From Collimonas sp. OK242 (lineage in GTDB: Bacteria > Pseudomonadota > Gammaproteobacteria > Burkholderiales > Burkholderiaceae_D), in assembly GCF_900107095.1 (NCBI RefSeq), contig NZ_FNOR01000017.1, positions 1-64,000 on the forward strand: DNA of 64,000 nucleotides. The letters are read 5' to 3'. Both the position numbers and the translations under genes were made by a program. Below the pieces are notes generated by a model. The model was not told the origin of the DNA and ran no database searches. It was given only the letters and a program-made list of their open reading frames with translations. Shown here in pieces: positions 1-8,684 of this stretch. Position 1 is the first letter of the stretch; each line of letters opens with the position of its first letter.

Positions 1-368
1 GCCTGGCCCATCAATTTCACCTGCTCGATCAGCTTCGTGATGATGATGTACCAGCTGCCCATCGACATCAGCACCAGGATGATCAGGGTGCCGCGGGCAA
101 CGAAGTCGCCGCCTTTCCACAGGGCGTCCAGGCCGTACGGGTTATCGACGGTTTCCTTGGCGGCCGGCTGTGGCGGCGGGGTCGGGGTGTCTGCCAGCGA
201 CGCGGCTGCATCGGCAGCTTTAGGGGCGTCGGCAGCCGGTGCAGAAGCGGTAGCCGCAGCAGATGCTGCAGCTGGTGTTTGGGCGATTGCGGCCAGCGGC
301 GAGATCGCCATGGCAGAGATCATCAGGGCGGCAGCCAGGGCGGATAAGCGGTTACGAGTGATAGTCAT
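1..368 (-). CDS. exbB: ExbB/TolQ-type proton channel subunit, N-terminal part (cut by the left edge)
   Basis: Inner-membrane ExbB subunit, which with ExbD uses the proton gradient to energise TonB. Only the first about 122 residues are present because the gene runs off the left edge. It begins with a hydrophobic signal-like segment (about residues 8-28), then an Ala/Pro-rich periplasmic linker, then the first conserved helix around GTLIILVLMSMGSWYIII, typical of ExbB proteins with an extended N terminus. It lies 109 nt downstream of tonB on the same strand, so a tonB-exbB(-exbD) operon is inferred, with exbD expected beyond the edge. A MotA/TolQ relative cannot be fully excluded, but the adjacent tonB makes ExbB the best call. 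Confidence 0.85.
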   Translation of the reverse strand, partial: MTITRNRLSALAAALMISAMAISPLAAIAQTPAAASAAATASAPAADAPKAADAAASLADTPTPPPQPAAKETVDNPYGLDALWKGGDFVARGTLIILVLMSMGSWYIIITKLIEQVKLMGQ

Positions 369-477
369 GCTGATACTCCAAATTTAGAAAGTAGATTGCC
401 GCAATCGCGACGTGATGAATGCTTCGCGCGCTGTGCGCTTGCTTGCGCTGTGTGCGTTTATTTACGCTTGACCGCGC

Positions 478-1131
478 CTATTCCAGCTTCCAGACATATT
501 GCATTTTTGTGGTTGACTGCACAGGTTTACCGTCGGCCATGGCAGGGGTGAAATGGCACAAGCTCCAGGCTTTCACTGTGGCTCTGTCCAGATCTTTGAA
601 ACCACTGCCCTTTTCGACAGAGGAGTCGACCACATTACCGTCGGCGCCTATCGTCAGCTTGACAGTAACAGTACCCTGTTCTTCATTACGCAACGAAGTC
701 CTTGGATACTCCGGCTTTTCGCAATTGCCGGCAATTTTTGCGCTGGTATGCGATGGCCCGGCTTCGCCGGTAGCCGATGGTTGCGCTACAGAAGTAGGCA
801 AGTCATTGGTCGGTGGTTTGACGTTGGTGACAGCTGCAATCACGTTCTCTTGTGGCGGCGGCGTTACTTTTACCTCTGGTGGAGGTACGAACGGTGGCGG
901 TGGCGCAACCGATTTTGGCGGCGGCGGAACCGGCTTGTCCGGTGGTGGTGGCGGTGGCGGCGGCTTGATCTCCTCGATGATCTTGGTTTCGACCGGTTGC
1001 TGAATCACTTCAACAACTTTACGGGCTAGCCCTGTAATCAACGCATAAATTAGAGCTACGTGCAGAAGAACAACCACGCTGATGCCAACTATATTCTTGG
1101 AAGGGTTTCTCCCATCCTGCGTGAAATCCAT
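478..1131 (-). CDS. tonB: Energy transducer TonB
   Basis: TonB links ExbB/ExbD to outer-membrane receptors across the periplasm. The 217-residue protein has an N-terminal membrane anchor (about residues 15-38, IVGISVVVLLHVALIYAL), a long proline-rich stretch with PPPPPPPP runs (about 55-90) and a C-terminal TonB domain ending in YVWKLE. The start at 1131 is chosen because GGAGGAAAGAGGC immediately precedes that ATG; an upstream start would add 10 residues without a ribosome site. It sits between exbB and a TonB-dependent receptor on the same strand, which suggests a dedicated transducer for that receptor. Length and domain order are normal for the family. Confidence 0.92.
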   Translation of the reverse strand: MDFTQDGRNPSKNIVGISVVVLLHVALIYALITGLARKVVEVIQQPVETKIIEEIKPPPPPPPPDKPVPPPPKSVAPPPPFVPPPEVKVTPPPQENVIAAVTNVKPPTNDLPTSVAQPSATGEAGPSHTSAKIAGNCEKPEYPRTSLRNEEQGTVTVKLTIGADGNVVDSSVEKGSGFKDLDRATVKAWSLCHFTPAMADGKPVQSTTKMQYVWKLE

Positions 1132-1484
1132 GCCTCTTTCCTCCGATACTACATTATTCAATTGCTAAAACCACATGCAATCAGATGAGTGAACTACTAG
1201 CCAATCTACGATAACGCAAAAACCGTACCAATCAAACTGCGCCTGCTATGCAAACTGATTTAGTACTGGGATGAGTCATCAGACATTTTTTTATTATCAA
1301 TCCAACAAAAAAATATCAGGTCATCCTCCCCTAATTAGTGCGCGTCCGCAAATACTACATCAATGCCTAATAAAACAGCAGAAAGATCGTTCTCAGCCTA
1401 CACATTCTGAAAAGCCAAAACCACCTGGAAAACTTCCCAGGTGGTCTGCTTACTATAAGTGCTTAAGCCAATCGATTCCCGTGA
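1132..1484. other. Intergenic region between tonB and the TonB-dependent receptor gene
   Basis: No credible gene is visible. The stretch contains the terminator of the receptor gene (1405-1447) and about 270 AT-rich bases that must hold the tonB promoter on the minus strand. No clear Fur-like palindrome was found. Confidence 0.5.
1405..1447 (-). terminator. Intrinsic terminator of the TonB-dependent receptor gene
   Basis: Nine-base perfect stem ACCACCTGG (1420-1428) / CCAGGTGGT (1437-1445) with an 8-nt loop. On the minus strand it is followed by TTTTGGCTTTTC. It lies 40 nt past the receptor stop codon. Confidence 0.8.
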
Positions 1485-4196
1485 TTAAAAGAATTGATAG
1501 TTGGCGCGAACGAAGAACGCACGGCCAATAGGATCGCCATAACGGGCATCGTAACCATACTGGAAGTTATCGGATACGTTGGAGGCCGGTGGCTTAGTAT
1601 CGAACAGGTTCTTGATGCCAGCAGTCAAGGTCAGGTTCTTAAAGCCGGTGTAGTTACCCGACAGGTTGTAACGTGTATAAGAACCGACTTGATGTTGCTT
1701 GTAGGCCGCTACAACGTTAGGACCGTTTTGATCGCGGTAGCCTGTTGCATATACCTGTTGCAGCGCGCCGCTCCATGGACCTTGGCTCCAGTTGAGCGTA
1801 GCCGTATGACGCCAGCGGAACACCACGCCGCCGGCAGCACCGACGCCACCGCCGTAGACCGCCAGGTTGTTCAGGTATGGGCCGCCAACTGCGGTTTGAT
1901 AGTCGTACTGAGTGACGTAAGTGCCATCCAGCGACAGACCGAAGTTACCCCATGCAGTCTTAGGCGCGCGCCATGCAAAGCCAAGATCGAAACCTTGCGT
2001 ATGGACATTGCCCAGATTGACGTTGGTATCAGTGACGTAGTTCAGGGAACCGTCCGCATTACGCACATAGTTAGCCGCGTATTTGACCGGATCGCCGAAA
2101 ATGTCGCCTTCGGAGACTACCGAAATCTGATTCTTGATCTTGATGTTGAAGTAGTCGACAGAAGCTGTCACCGACGGAATCGGCTCGATCACCATACCCA
2201 GCGTGAAGGATTTCGATTTTTCCGGTTGCAAATTCTTGTTACCGCCTTGCAATTTGAAAAACTGCTGGCCGCAATCGCGTGCTTCGACACCACCTGCAGC
2301 AACACTACCGCCTGGGCACAGGACCGGGTCATTGTAAGCACTGTTGGTGAAAGTCTTCGAGTTCGGATCATTCAGCTCATACAGGCTCGGAGCGCGGAAG
2401 CCAGTGCTGTACGAAGAACGGAACATGATCTCTTTAGCCGGCTGGAAACGCAGGCCGACCTTAGGGTTGAGAGTGCCGCCGACATCGCTATATCTATCGT
2501 AGCGAGCTGCCAGTTGCGCTTCCAGGCTTTTGAAGATCGGTACGCTCAATTCAGTGAACACAGCTTTCACGTTACGCGTGCCGGACGACGACTTGGCATC
2601 TTGCGAACCGGTGCTGGAATCCAGATCGGCCAGCGCATGGTCAACATTGAAGTTAGCCTTTTCCTTGCGGAATTCGCCGCCGATCGCAAAGCCTACCGCA
2701 CCGGCCGGCAATTGGAACAGCTCGCGGCTGGCAGTGAAGTCGATCGACGTCGTTTGCGTACGTGCATCCTCATAGGTACCGTACAACTGGGCGCTCTTCA
2801 TGTAAGCGGTGCCAGCTGCAGTTTGCGGGCCAAACGGGTTGATGATGCCGTTCAACAATCCGGCCTTCACCATATCGTTGTTCAGGTAGCCGCCAGCCAG
2901 ATTGTCTTCCGCCTTGCTCACCGAGTAGGAGAAACCGGTCTTGTAGTCCCAACCGAATTGGTTGCCTTCCAGGCTCAGCAGCAAGCGGTCGGTGCTGTTC
3001 TTCGACTCAGTAATACGGCCACCTGCATCCTGCGAGCGGTAGTTGAGCGACAGCGGGCCGCCACTAGCGTTAGCGTTGCCCGGAGTGATGCCATTGCCAG
3101 GATAGAACGGGCTGGTGTTGGTAATGTAATAGTCGCTGCCGGTGCCGCTGACGTCGCCGGCAAACACGTCGCCGGCAATATAGGTTTTAACCTTGCTTTG
3201 CGAGTGCAGGTATTCAATCGATGCCGTATTGTCAGCATCCAGCTTGAAGGAGCCCTTGCCGAGCAGTGCAATTTCCTCTGTTTTCGGGACGATGCCGATA
3301 GTCGCCTGGCTGTTGTAACGGCAAATACCTTTCCGGTTGAACGCAAATGGCGACACGGAGCTGCAGTTGCCTGCGTACGGATTGCCGCTTGCGCCGGAAT
3401 TGATATCGGTGAAATTGGCAGGGAAAGAGTTGCCGCTGCTGGCGTTCAAGCCGACGCCAGGATTCTGGCCGCCAAGTTTCGAGATATCGCGATCGGAGGC
3501 TTTCACACCGTTTTGGGTGTGGTAGTCGATCACGCCAAAGAAATTGTAGCGATCCTTGTCCAGGTCGCCGATACCGCCCGACAGGTTGACACGCTTTTCA
3601 GCGCCGCCAGCCTGCTCAGGCAAGATGCCTTCAGCGCTCAGGTTCAGACCAGTATATGAACGTTTGGTGATGAAGTTGATCACGCCGCCGATCGCGTCGG
3701 TACCGTAGATCGCAGAAGCGCCGTCGCGCAGTACTTCAACGCGGTCCAAGGCTGCAATTGGGATCACATTCAGGTCGACTGCGGAGCCGTCGAACGCGCT
3801 ATTGGCCAAACGACGGCCGTTCAGCAGCACCAGTGTCTTGTTGGAGCCCAGGCCGCGCAAGTCAGCGGCGGCACCGACAGTTTTACCAGCACCAACGTTG
3901 GACGAGGTATTGAATTGTGTCTGGTTGCCCGAAACACTGGACAAGACTTCAGCCGCTGTAGTCGATCCCATCTTGGTGAAATCGTCGGCCTTGATAACGG
4001 TGATCGGCGATACGCCTTCAGCCGCAATCCGTTTAATCGACGAGCCAGTAATTTCGACCCGTTGCATTTGTTGCGGAGCATCGTCCGTTTTTGTCTCCTG
4101 CGCCTGCACTGAATGGGCCATCAGACCTAGCCCAACAGCTACGCCGCCCGAAAACATCAGTCGCAGCGAACGTGGCAATCCCCGTTCCTTCATCAT
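1485..4196 (-). CDS. TonB-dependent outer-membrane receptor
   Basis: A 903-residue outer-membrane beta-barrel importer. A signal peptide ends near residue 32 (HSVQA). A TonB-box-like region (QRVEITGSSIKR) is followed by the plug domain (about 55-170, with LRGLGSNKTLVLLNGRRL and VEVLRDGASAIYGTDAIGG), then the barrel, which ends in aromatic residues (ANYQFF) as required for barrel assembly. GGGAGTTTGGTT precedes the ATG at 4196; a TTG two codons upstream is less likely. The protein resembles the large group of receptors with GSSIKR plugs, often linked to peptide or other organic substrates rather than siderophores. Its neighbours (peptide-binding proteins, peptidase, peptide ABC transporter) suggest oligopeptide uptake; the substrate is inferred. 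Confidence 0.92.
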   Translation of the reverse strand: MMKERGLPRSLRLMFSGGVAVGLGLMAHSVQAQETKTDDAPQQMQRVEITGSSIKRIAAEGVSPITVIKADDFTKMGSTTAAEVLSSVSGNQTQFNTSSNVGAGKTVGAAADLRGLGSNKTLVLLNGRRLANSAFDGSAVDLNVIPIAALDRVEVLRDGASAIYGTDAIGGVINFITKRSYTGLNLSAEGILPEQAGGAEKRVNLSGGIGDLDKDRYNFFGVIDYHTQNGVKASDRDISKLGGQNPGVGLNASSGNSFPANFTDINSGASGNPYAGNCSSVSPFAFNRKGICRYNSQATIGIVPKTEEIALLGKGSFKLDADNTASIEYLHSQSKVKTYIAGDVFAGDVSGTGSDYYITNTSPFYPGNGITPGNANASGGPLSLNYRSQDAGGRITESKNSTDRLLLSLEGNQFGWDYKTGFSYSVSKAEDNLAGGYLNNDMVKAGLLNGIINPFGPQTAAGTAYMKSAQLYGTYEDARTQTTSIDFTASRELFQLPAGAVGFAIGGEFRKEKANFNVDHALADLDSSTGSQDAKSSSGTRNVKAVFTELSVPIFKSLEAQLAARYDRYSDVGGTLNPKVGLRFQPAKEIMFRSSYSTGFRAPSLYELNDPNSKTFTNSAYNDPVLCPGGSVAAGGVEARDCGQQFFKLQGGNKNLQPEKSKSFTLGMVIEPIPSVTASVDYFNIKIKNQISVVSEGDIFGDPVKYAANYVRNADGSLNYVTDTNVNLGNVHTQGFDLGFAWRAPKTAWGNFGLSLDGTYVTQYDYQTAVGGPYLNNLAVYGGGVGAAGGVVFRWRHTATLNWSQGPWSGALQQVYATGYRDQNGPNVVAAYKQHQVGSYTRYNLSGNYTGFKNLTLTAGIKNLFDTKPPASNVSDNFQYGYDARYGDPIGRAFFVRANYQFF

Positions 4197-4651
4197 AACC
4201 AAACTCCCTATGGGTAAAAGTTAGAGTTGAAATTTAAGTTTTTGTAATAAAGCAAACACGATTTGTTAATCGCCTTCTGAGCGATGCGTCAAAAATCTAT
4301 TCACAACAACGACCAAAAAGCAGATTTTATTTCGCGTGTAAAACAGTACTGCTCGGTTGCTTTCCTGGTCCCAATTTGTGATTGTCTGCCAGAAATATTT
4401 CCGTTGATACCTACAAGCAAAAAACATGCCACACAATGTAATGCAGCTAAAATAGTGTATCCTAAAAAAAATAAAAACAGCATTAAATTTGGGAACGCCT
4501 GCGATACTGTTGCTTATATACGCCAAATAACAAATACGCATACGGGTATAAACAAAACCGCATAAGCCTGTTTAATGGCGTAAACAAGCCATTTCCGATT
4601 GGAAAATAAAGTAATTTGATGCTTAAAAGGCAATGGGAAAGAATTTAGACG
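4197..4651. other. AT-rich divergent promoter region between the receptor and the first peptide-binding protein
   Basis: No gene is supported in these 455 bases, which are much richer in A/T than the flanks. They must hold the minus-strand promoter of the receptor and the plus-strand promoter of the binding-protein cluster. A short inverted repeat AATGGC (4574-4579) / GCCATT (4588-4593) lies about 60 nt before the first binding-protein start and could be an operator. No recognised riboswitch was found. Confidence 0.5.
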
Positions 4652-6451
4652 ATGTGGAACTTTAAACAATTCAAGCGATCGTGCATTGCAGCAATAATGC
4701 TGATTGGCGGTATCACAAGTGCAACATTTCCGGTGTATGCGGGCAATAATCCGGCAGACCCGTCCAAAGTGGTGCATGCGGTCTTCGAGGCGGCGGACGA
4801 CGGCATCGATCCGGTTCGCACCGTTAACGCCTATACCAGCTGGCTATCCGAAGCGATTTTCGAGCGCCTCTTGACATATGACTATCTGGCGCGCCCCGCC
4901 AAACTGGTACCTGGAACCGCAGAGGCCATGCCCGCGGTGAGCGACGGCGGCAAGACCTATGTCTTCCATATCAAGAAGGGAATTTACTTTGCGCCAGACC
5001 CCGCCTTCAAAGGAACTCGCCGCGAACTGACTGCCCAAGACTACGCCTATACGTTCAAGCGCTTTCTCGACCCCAAGAACCGTTCGCCATCCGCCAATGT
5101 CTTGCAAGGCAAAATTGCCGGCATGGATGAGTTGATCGCCAAAGCACAAAAAACCGGCCGCTTCGACTACGACGCGCCGGTAAGCGGCCTGCAAACCCCT
5201 GACCGCTATACCTTGCAGATCACGCTCAATGCACCCGACTACAATTTCCTGTACATCATGGGATTCGTTGCCTTTGGCGCGCAGGCGCGTGAAGCAGTCG
5301 ACGCCTACGGTGATCAGACAGGAGCCCATCCGGTCGGCACTGGTCCCTATATGCTGCAGGAATATGTTCCACGCAGCAAAATCGTATTGGTCGCCAATCC
5401 TGAATACCGCGGCTATACGTGGGATTTCAAATCGTCCGGCTCCGCCTGGGACGACCAGCTGGTGCACGACATGAAGGGCAAGAAGATGCCGCAAGTCGGC
5501 CGTGTCGAGGTCAGCATCATTGAGGAGGAGCAATCGCGCTGGCTGGCTTTTCAAGGCAAACAAATCGACCTGGACTACCTGCCGCAGGCAGCGGCTCCAA
5601 CCGTATTGGACGGAAAAAACCTGAAACAATCCTTCCTGGATCAAGGGATCCGCATGAACACCCTGATTGAGCCGGGCGTGGTCTATACGTTTCTGAACTA
5701 CAAAGATCCGGTCATCGGTGGCAGCAGCCTGGAAAAAAACGCCCTGCGGCGCGCAATCGCAATGGCCTACAGCATCCAGGATGAAATATCCCAGGTCCGC
5801 CTCGGGCTGGCGGTGAAAGCAGAAATGGCGATCCCTGCCGGCGTTGTCGGCCATGATCCCAACTACCGCAACAGCATTGCCTATGATCCGGCACTGGCAA
5901 ACAAATTGCTTGATCGCTTCGGTTACAAGCGTGGCGCCGACGGTTACCGCACCCTCCCCGACGGCAAGCCTCTGATTTTGAAAATAGCCACCGAAGCACA
6001 GGCGATCAATGTGGTTCTCTCGGAAATATGGAAGCGTGGGCTCGACAAAATAGGTATTCACGCCGATTTTCGGGTGAGCAATTTTGCCGACAACCTGAAG
6101 GCAGCGACGGAATGCAAATTGATGATGTGGAACGGTTCCTGGATTGCAGACTACCCGGAAGGCGATAATTTCATGCAGTTGCTATATGGCCCCAATGTGG
6201 GGCAAGGCAACAACGGCTGCTATAGCTCGCCAGCCTTCGATGCGCTCTACGTCAAAGCCAAAGCACTGCCGCCGGGCCCGGAACGCAATCAGTTGTATGT
6301 GGAGATGAGCCGCCAGATGGAAGCCGATACTGCCTGGGTGCTTACCGTGTCGCGCCTGCGCAACTGGCTGATCCGGCCATGGATCAAGGGCTTCAAACGC
6401 CACCCTATCCTGCAGGCGGACTGGATGTATCTGGATGTTGAAAAACACTAA
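4652..6451 (+). CDS. Peptide ABC transporter substrate-binding protein (family 5), copy 1
   Basis: Periplasmic family-5 solute-binding protein (DppA/OppA type), 599 residues. A signal peptide ends near residue 30 (FPVYA/GNNPAD). The mature part has the family-5 features DYLARPAKLVP, KTYVFHIKKGIYF and HPVGTGPYML, and closes with WMYLDVEKH. Cysteines in ATECKLMMW and NNGCYSSP have counterparts in all three copies and may form a disulfide. The first of three tandem paralogues ahead of a peptidase and the DppBC/DF-type transporter. The ribosome site is weak (GGGAAAG about 16 nt upstream). It delivers a ligand, probably oligopeptides, to the inner-membrane permease; the exact ligand is unknown. 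Confidence 0.9.
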   Translation: MWNFKQFKRSCIAAIMLIGGITSATFPVYAGNNPADPSKVVHAVFEAADDGIDPVRTVNAYTSWLSEAIFERLLTYDYLARPAKLVPGTAEAMPAVSDGGKTYVFHIKKGIYFAPDPAFKGTRRELTAQDYAYTFKRFLDPKNRSPSANVLQGKIAGMDELIAKAQKTGRFDYDAPVSGLQTPDRYTLQITLNAPDYNFLYIMGFVAFGAQAREAVDAYGDQTGAHPVGTGPYMLQEYVPRSKIVLVANPEYRGYTWDFKSSGSAWDDQLVHDMKGKKMPQVGRVEVSIIEEEQSRWLAFQGKQIDLDYLPQAAAPTVLDGKNLKQSFLDQGIRMNTLIEPGVVYTFLNYKDPVIGGSSLEKNALRRAIAMAYSIQDEISQVRLGLAVKAEMAIPAGVVGHDPNYRNSIAYDPALANKLLDRFGYKRGADGYRTLPDGKPLILKIATEAQAINVVLSEIWKRGLDKIGIHADFRVSNFADNLKAATECKLMMWNGSWIADYPEGDNFMQLLYGPNVGQGNNGCYSSPAFDALYVKAKALPPGPERNQLYVEMSRQMEADTAWVLTVSRLRNWLIRPWIKGFKRHPILQADWMYLDVEKH

Positions 6452-6765
6452 ACCCTAATTTATCTGCTCATCTATCTTTTTGTACGGGATTCTGTAGTAT
6501 GCCGCCTTAACCTGGAATAGACGGCTGTCATCAGCCACAAAATCACACACAACAGGAGACAAACCACATGCCAGGTTTCACTTAAACAGCATAAAACGCA
6601 TAGATTCGGATATTATTTATTTACCAAGTAAAAAAGGTATTGATCACGCGTTCGCCTACCGGTGAATTAGCGCGATGTCATCGGAGATGACGCTATTTTG
6701 TACCAAAGATAAGCAATCTTAAGTGCATATAGAAAATAACCACCTGCTCAAAAGGCAAAAAGAAA
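6452..6765 (+). other. Intergenic spacer between binding-protein copies 1 and 2
   Basis: No full gene. It contains a strong ribosome site (AGGAG, 6554-6558) followed 9 nt later by a five-codon ORF, ATG at 6568 to TAA at 6585 (MPGFT), which may be a gene remnant or leader. A hairpin GTCATC/GATGAC (6677-6682 / 6686-6691) followed by ATTTTG could be a weak terminator of copy 1. The remaining AT-rich part probably contains a promoter for copy 2. Confidence 0.45.
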
Positions 6766-8586
6766 ATGCTTAGCAAAATGTCGAACTTGTCGAACTCAGT
6801 CAGATTCAAAAAGATATTGCTGGCGCAAATGCTGGCCTTTACAGTATTCGCGGGCAGCGCCGTCGGCGCCCATGCCGGGACCAGTCCGGCCGACCCGGCG
6901 AAGGTCATACAAACCGCATTCGAAGCGGCAGACGATGGCTTCGATATGGTCCGCACCCAGAATTTCTACTCAGGCTGGGTCAGCGAAGTCATCTATGAAA
7001 CCTTGCTTACCTACGACTATCTGGCGCGGCCAGCCAAATTGGTGCCGGAGACGGTAGAGGCGATTCCGGAAATCAGCGAGGACGGCAAGACCTATACCTT
7101 CCACCTCAAAAAAGGCATCTATTTCTCGCCCGACCCGGTTTTCAAGGGCGCGCGCAGAGAGCTCACTGCCGCAGACTATATTTACACCTTCATGCGGGTC
7201 ATGGATCCGCAAACTCGCTCGCCACACGCCAATTTCGTCGCAGGTAAGATTGTCGGCCTCGACGACCTCGCCGAGCAGGCCAGGAAAACCGGGCATTTCA
7301 ACTACGATGCCTCGATAGCCGGATTACAGGCGCCTGACCGCTATACCTTAAAAGTCACTCTGAATGCCAAGGACTATAACTTCCTGAACGTAGTCGCCTA
7401 TACCGCATTCGGCGCGGTGGCACGCGAAGCCGTCACTGCCTATGGACAACAAAGCGGTCAGCATCCGGTCGGCACCGGTCCATATATGCTGGAAAAATAT
7501 GTCCCGCGCAGCAAGATCATATTGGTCGCCAATCCTGAGTATCGCGGCTACACCTGGGACTTCAAGCCGTCTGCAGACGCCATCGACAAGCAAATCATCA
7601 AAGATATGCAGGGCAAGAAGATGCCGCAGGTTGGCCGCGTCGAGATCAGCATCATCGAAGAAAACCAATCGCGCTGGCTGGCATTCCAGGGGAAGCAAGT
7701 CGATTTCGATAAGGTACCGGAAACGGCAGCTCCGACCCTGCTCGACGGCGACAAGCTGAAACCTGAATTTACCGAACAAGGCGTACAGTTGCAGCGCGTC
7801 GTCGATGCCGGCATCACCTACACTGTATTGAATATGAGGGATCCAACCATAGGCGGTTACAGCAACGACAAAATTGCGCTGCGGCGTGCCATCGTGATGT
7901 CCTATAACAATAAGGAAGAAGCAAACTTATTGCGCAATGGCCAGGCCCTCACGCTGGAAATGCTGATTCCGCCGGGAGTCGGCGGCTATGATCCTAAATA
8001 TCGCAGCAGCATCGGCTACAACCCGGTATTGGCTAACAAACTGCTGGACCACTTCGGCTACAAGCGGGGTGTAGATGGCTATCGCAACATGCCGGATGGC
8101 TCACCACTACTGCTGAAATATACGAGCAATCAGGGCAGCATTTCGCAAGAACAGTCAGAACTCTGGAAACGCGGCCTCGACCTGATAGGCATCCGGACCA
8201 AATTCATCGTCAGCAATTTTGCCGACAACCTGAAAGCCGCGACCTCTTGCGAATTGATGATGTGGGGTGCGGCCTGGAATGCCGACTATCCGGAAGCCGA
8301 GAATTTCCTGCAATTGCTGTACGGGCCGAACTCCGGCCACGGCAACCACGGCTGCTATCAATCGCCAGCCTTTGATGCCCTCTACGTCAAAGCCATGGCG
8401 CTGCCTTTGGGCCCCGAGCGCGATAAAGTCTACGAGCAAATGAATCGACAGTTCGAAGCCGACACCGCCTGGTCCCTGAACACCACAAGAATCCGCAATT
8501 GGCTGGTACGGCCGTGGGTCAAGGGTTTCAAAAAACACCCTATCCTGCACGCTGAATGGCAGTACATCGATGTCGAGAAACACTAA
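6766..8586 (+). CDS. Peptide ABC transporter substrate-binding protein (family 5), copy 2
   Basis: 606-residue paralogue of the preceding binding protein. It has the same blocks: ADP..VIQTAFEAADDGFD after the signal peptide, LLTYDYLARPAKLVPE, KTYTFHLKKGIYFSPDP, HPVGTGPYMLEKYVPRSK and the C-terminal WQYIDVEKH. The signal peptide ends near GAHA/GTSPADP. An in-frame ATG at 6778 is an alternative start; the AAAAAGAAA tract before 6766 is only a weak ribosome site. Close similarity to copy 1 points to tandem duplication. A separate promoter in the 313-base spacer is possible, so the copies may be expressed at different levels. Confidence 0.9.
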   Translation: MLSKMSNLSNSVRFKKILLAQMLAFTVFAGSAVGAHAGTSPADPAKVIQTAFEAADDGFDMVRTQNFYSGWVSEVIYETLLTYDYLARPAKLVPETVEAIPEISEDGKTYTFHLKKGIYFSPDPVFKGARRELTAADYIYTFMRVMDPQTRSPHANFVAGKIVGLDDLAEQARKTGHFNYDASIAGLQAPDRYTLKVTLNAKDYNFLNVVAYTAFGAVAREAVTAYGQQSGQHPVGTGPYMLEKYVPRSKIILVANPEYRGYTWDFKPSADAIDKQIIKDMQGKKMPQVGRVEISIIEENQSRWLAFQGKQVDFDKVPETAAPTLLDGDKLKPEFTEQGVQLQRVVDAGITYTVLNMRDPTIGGYSNDKIALRRAIVMSYNNKEEANLLRNGQALTLEMLIPPGVGGYDPKYRSSIGYNPVLANKLLDHFGYKRGVDGYRNMPDGSPLLLKYTSNQGSISQEQSELWKRGLDLIGIRTKFIVSNFADNLKAATSCELMMWGAAWNADYPEAENFLQLLYGPNSGHGNHGCYQSPAFDALYVKAMALPLGPERDKVYEQMNRQFEADTAWSLNTTRIRNWLVRPWVKGFKKHPILHAEWQYIDVEKH

Positions 8587-8684
8587 TTCGCCGCTCGTTC
8601 GGTAACAAGATTCCTGATCCGGCAGGCAATCCGCGTCTGCCGCAGGCCCAATTTAGCTAGAGATATTTGAAGGAGACAAATGGT

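Noticed and set aside
1494-3659. A 721-codon plus-strand frame opposite the receptor gene
   Set aside because: Antisense shadow of the TonB-dependent receptor; no ribosome site and no recognisable domains, while the receptor reads cleanly.
4844-6061. A 405-codon minus-strand frame
   Set aside because: Antisense to binding-protein copy 1; explained by GC-biased codon use.
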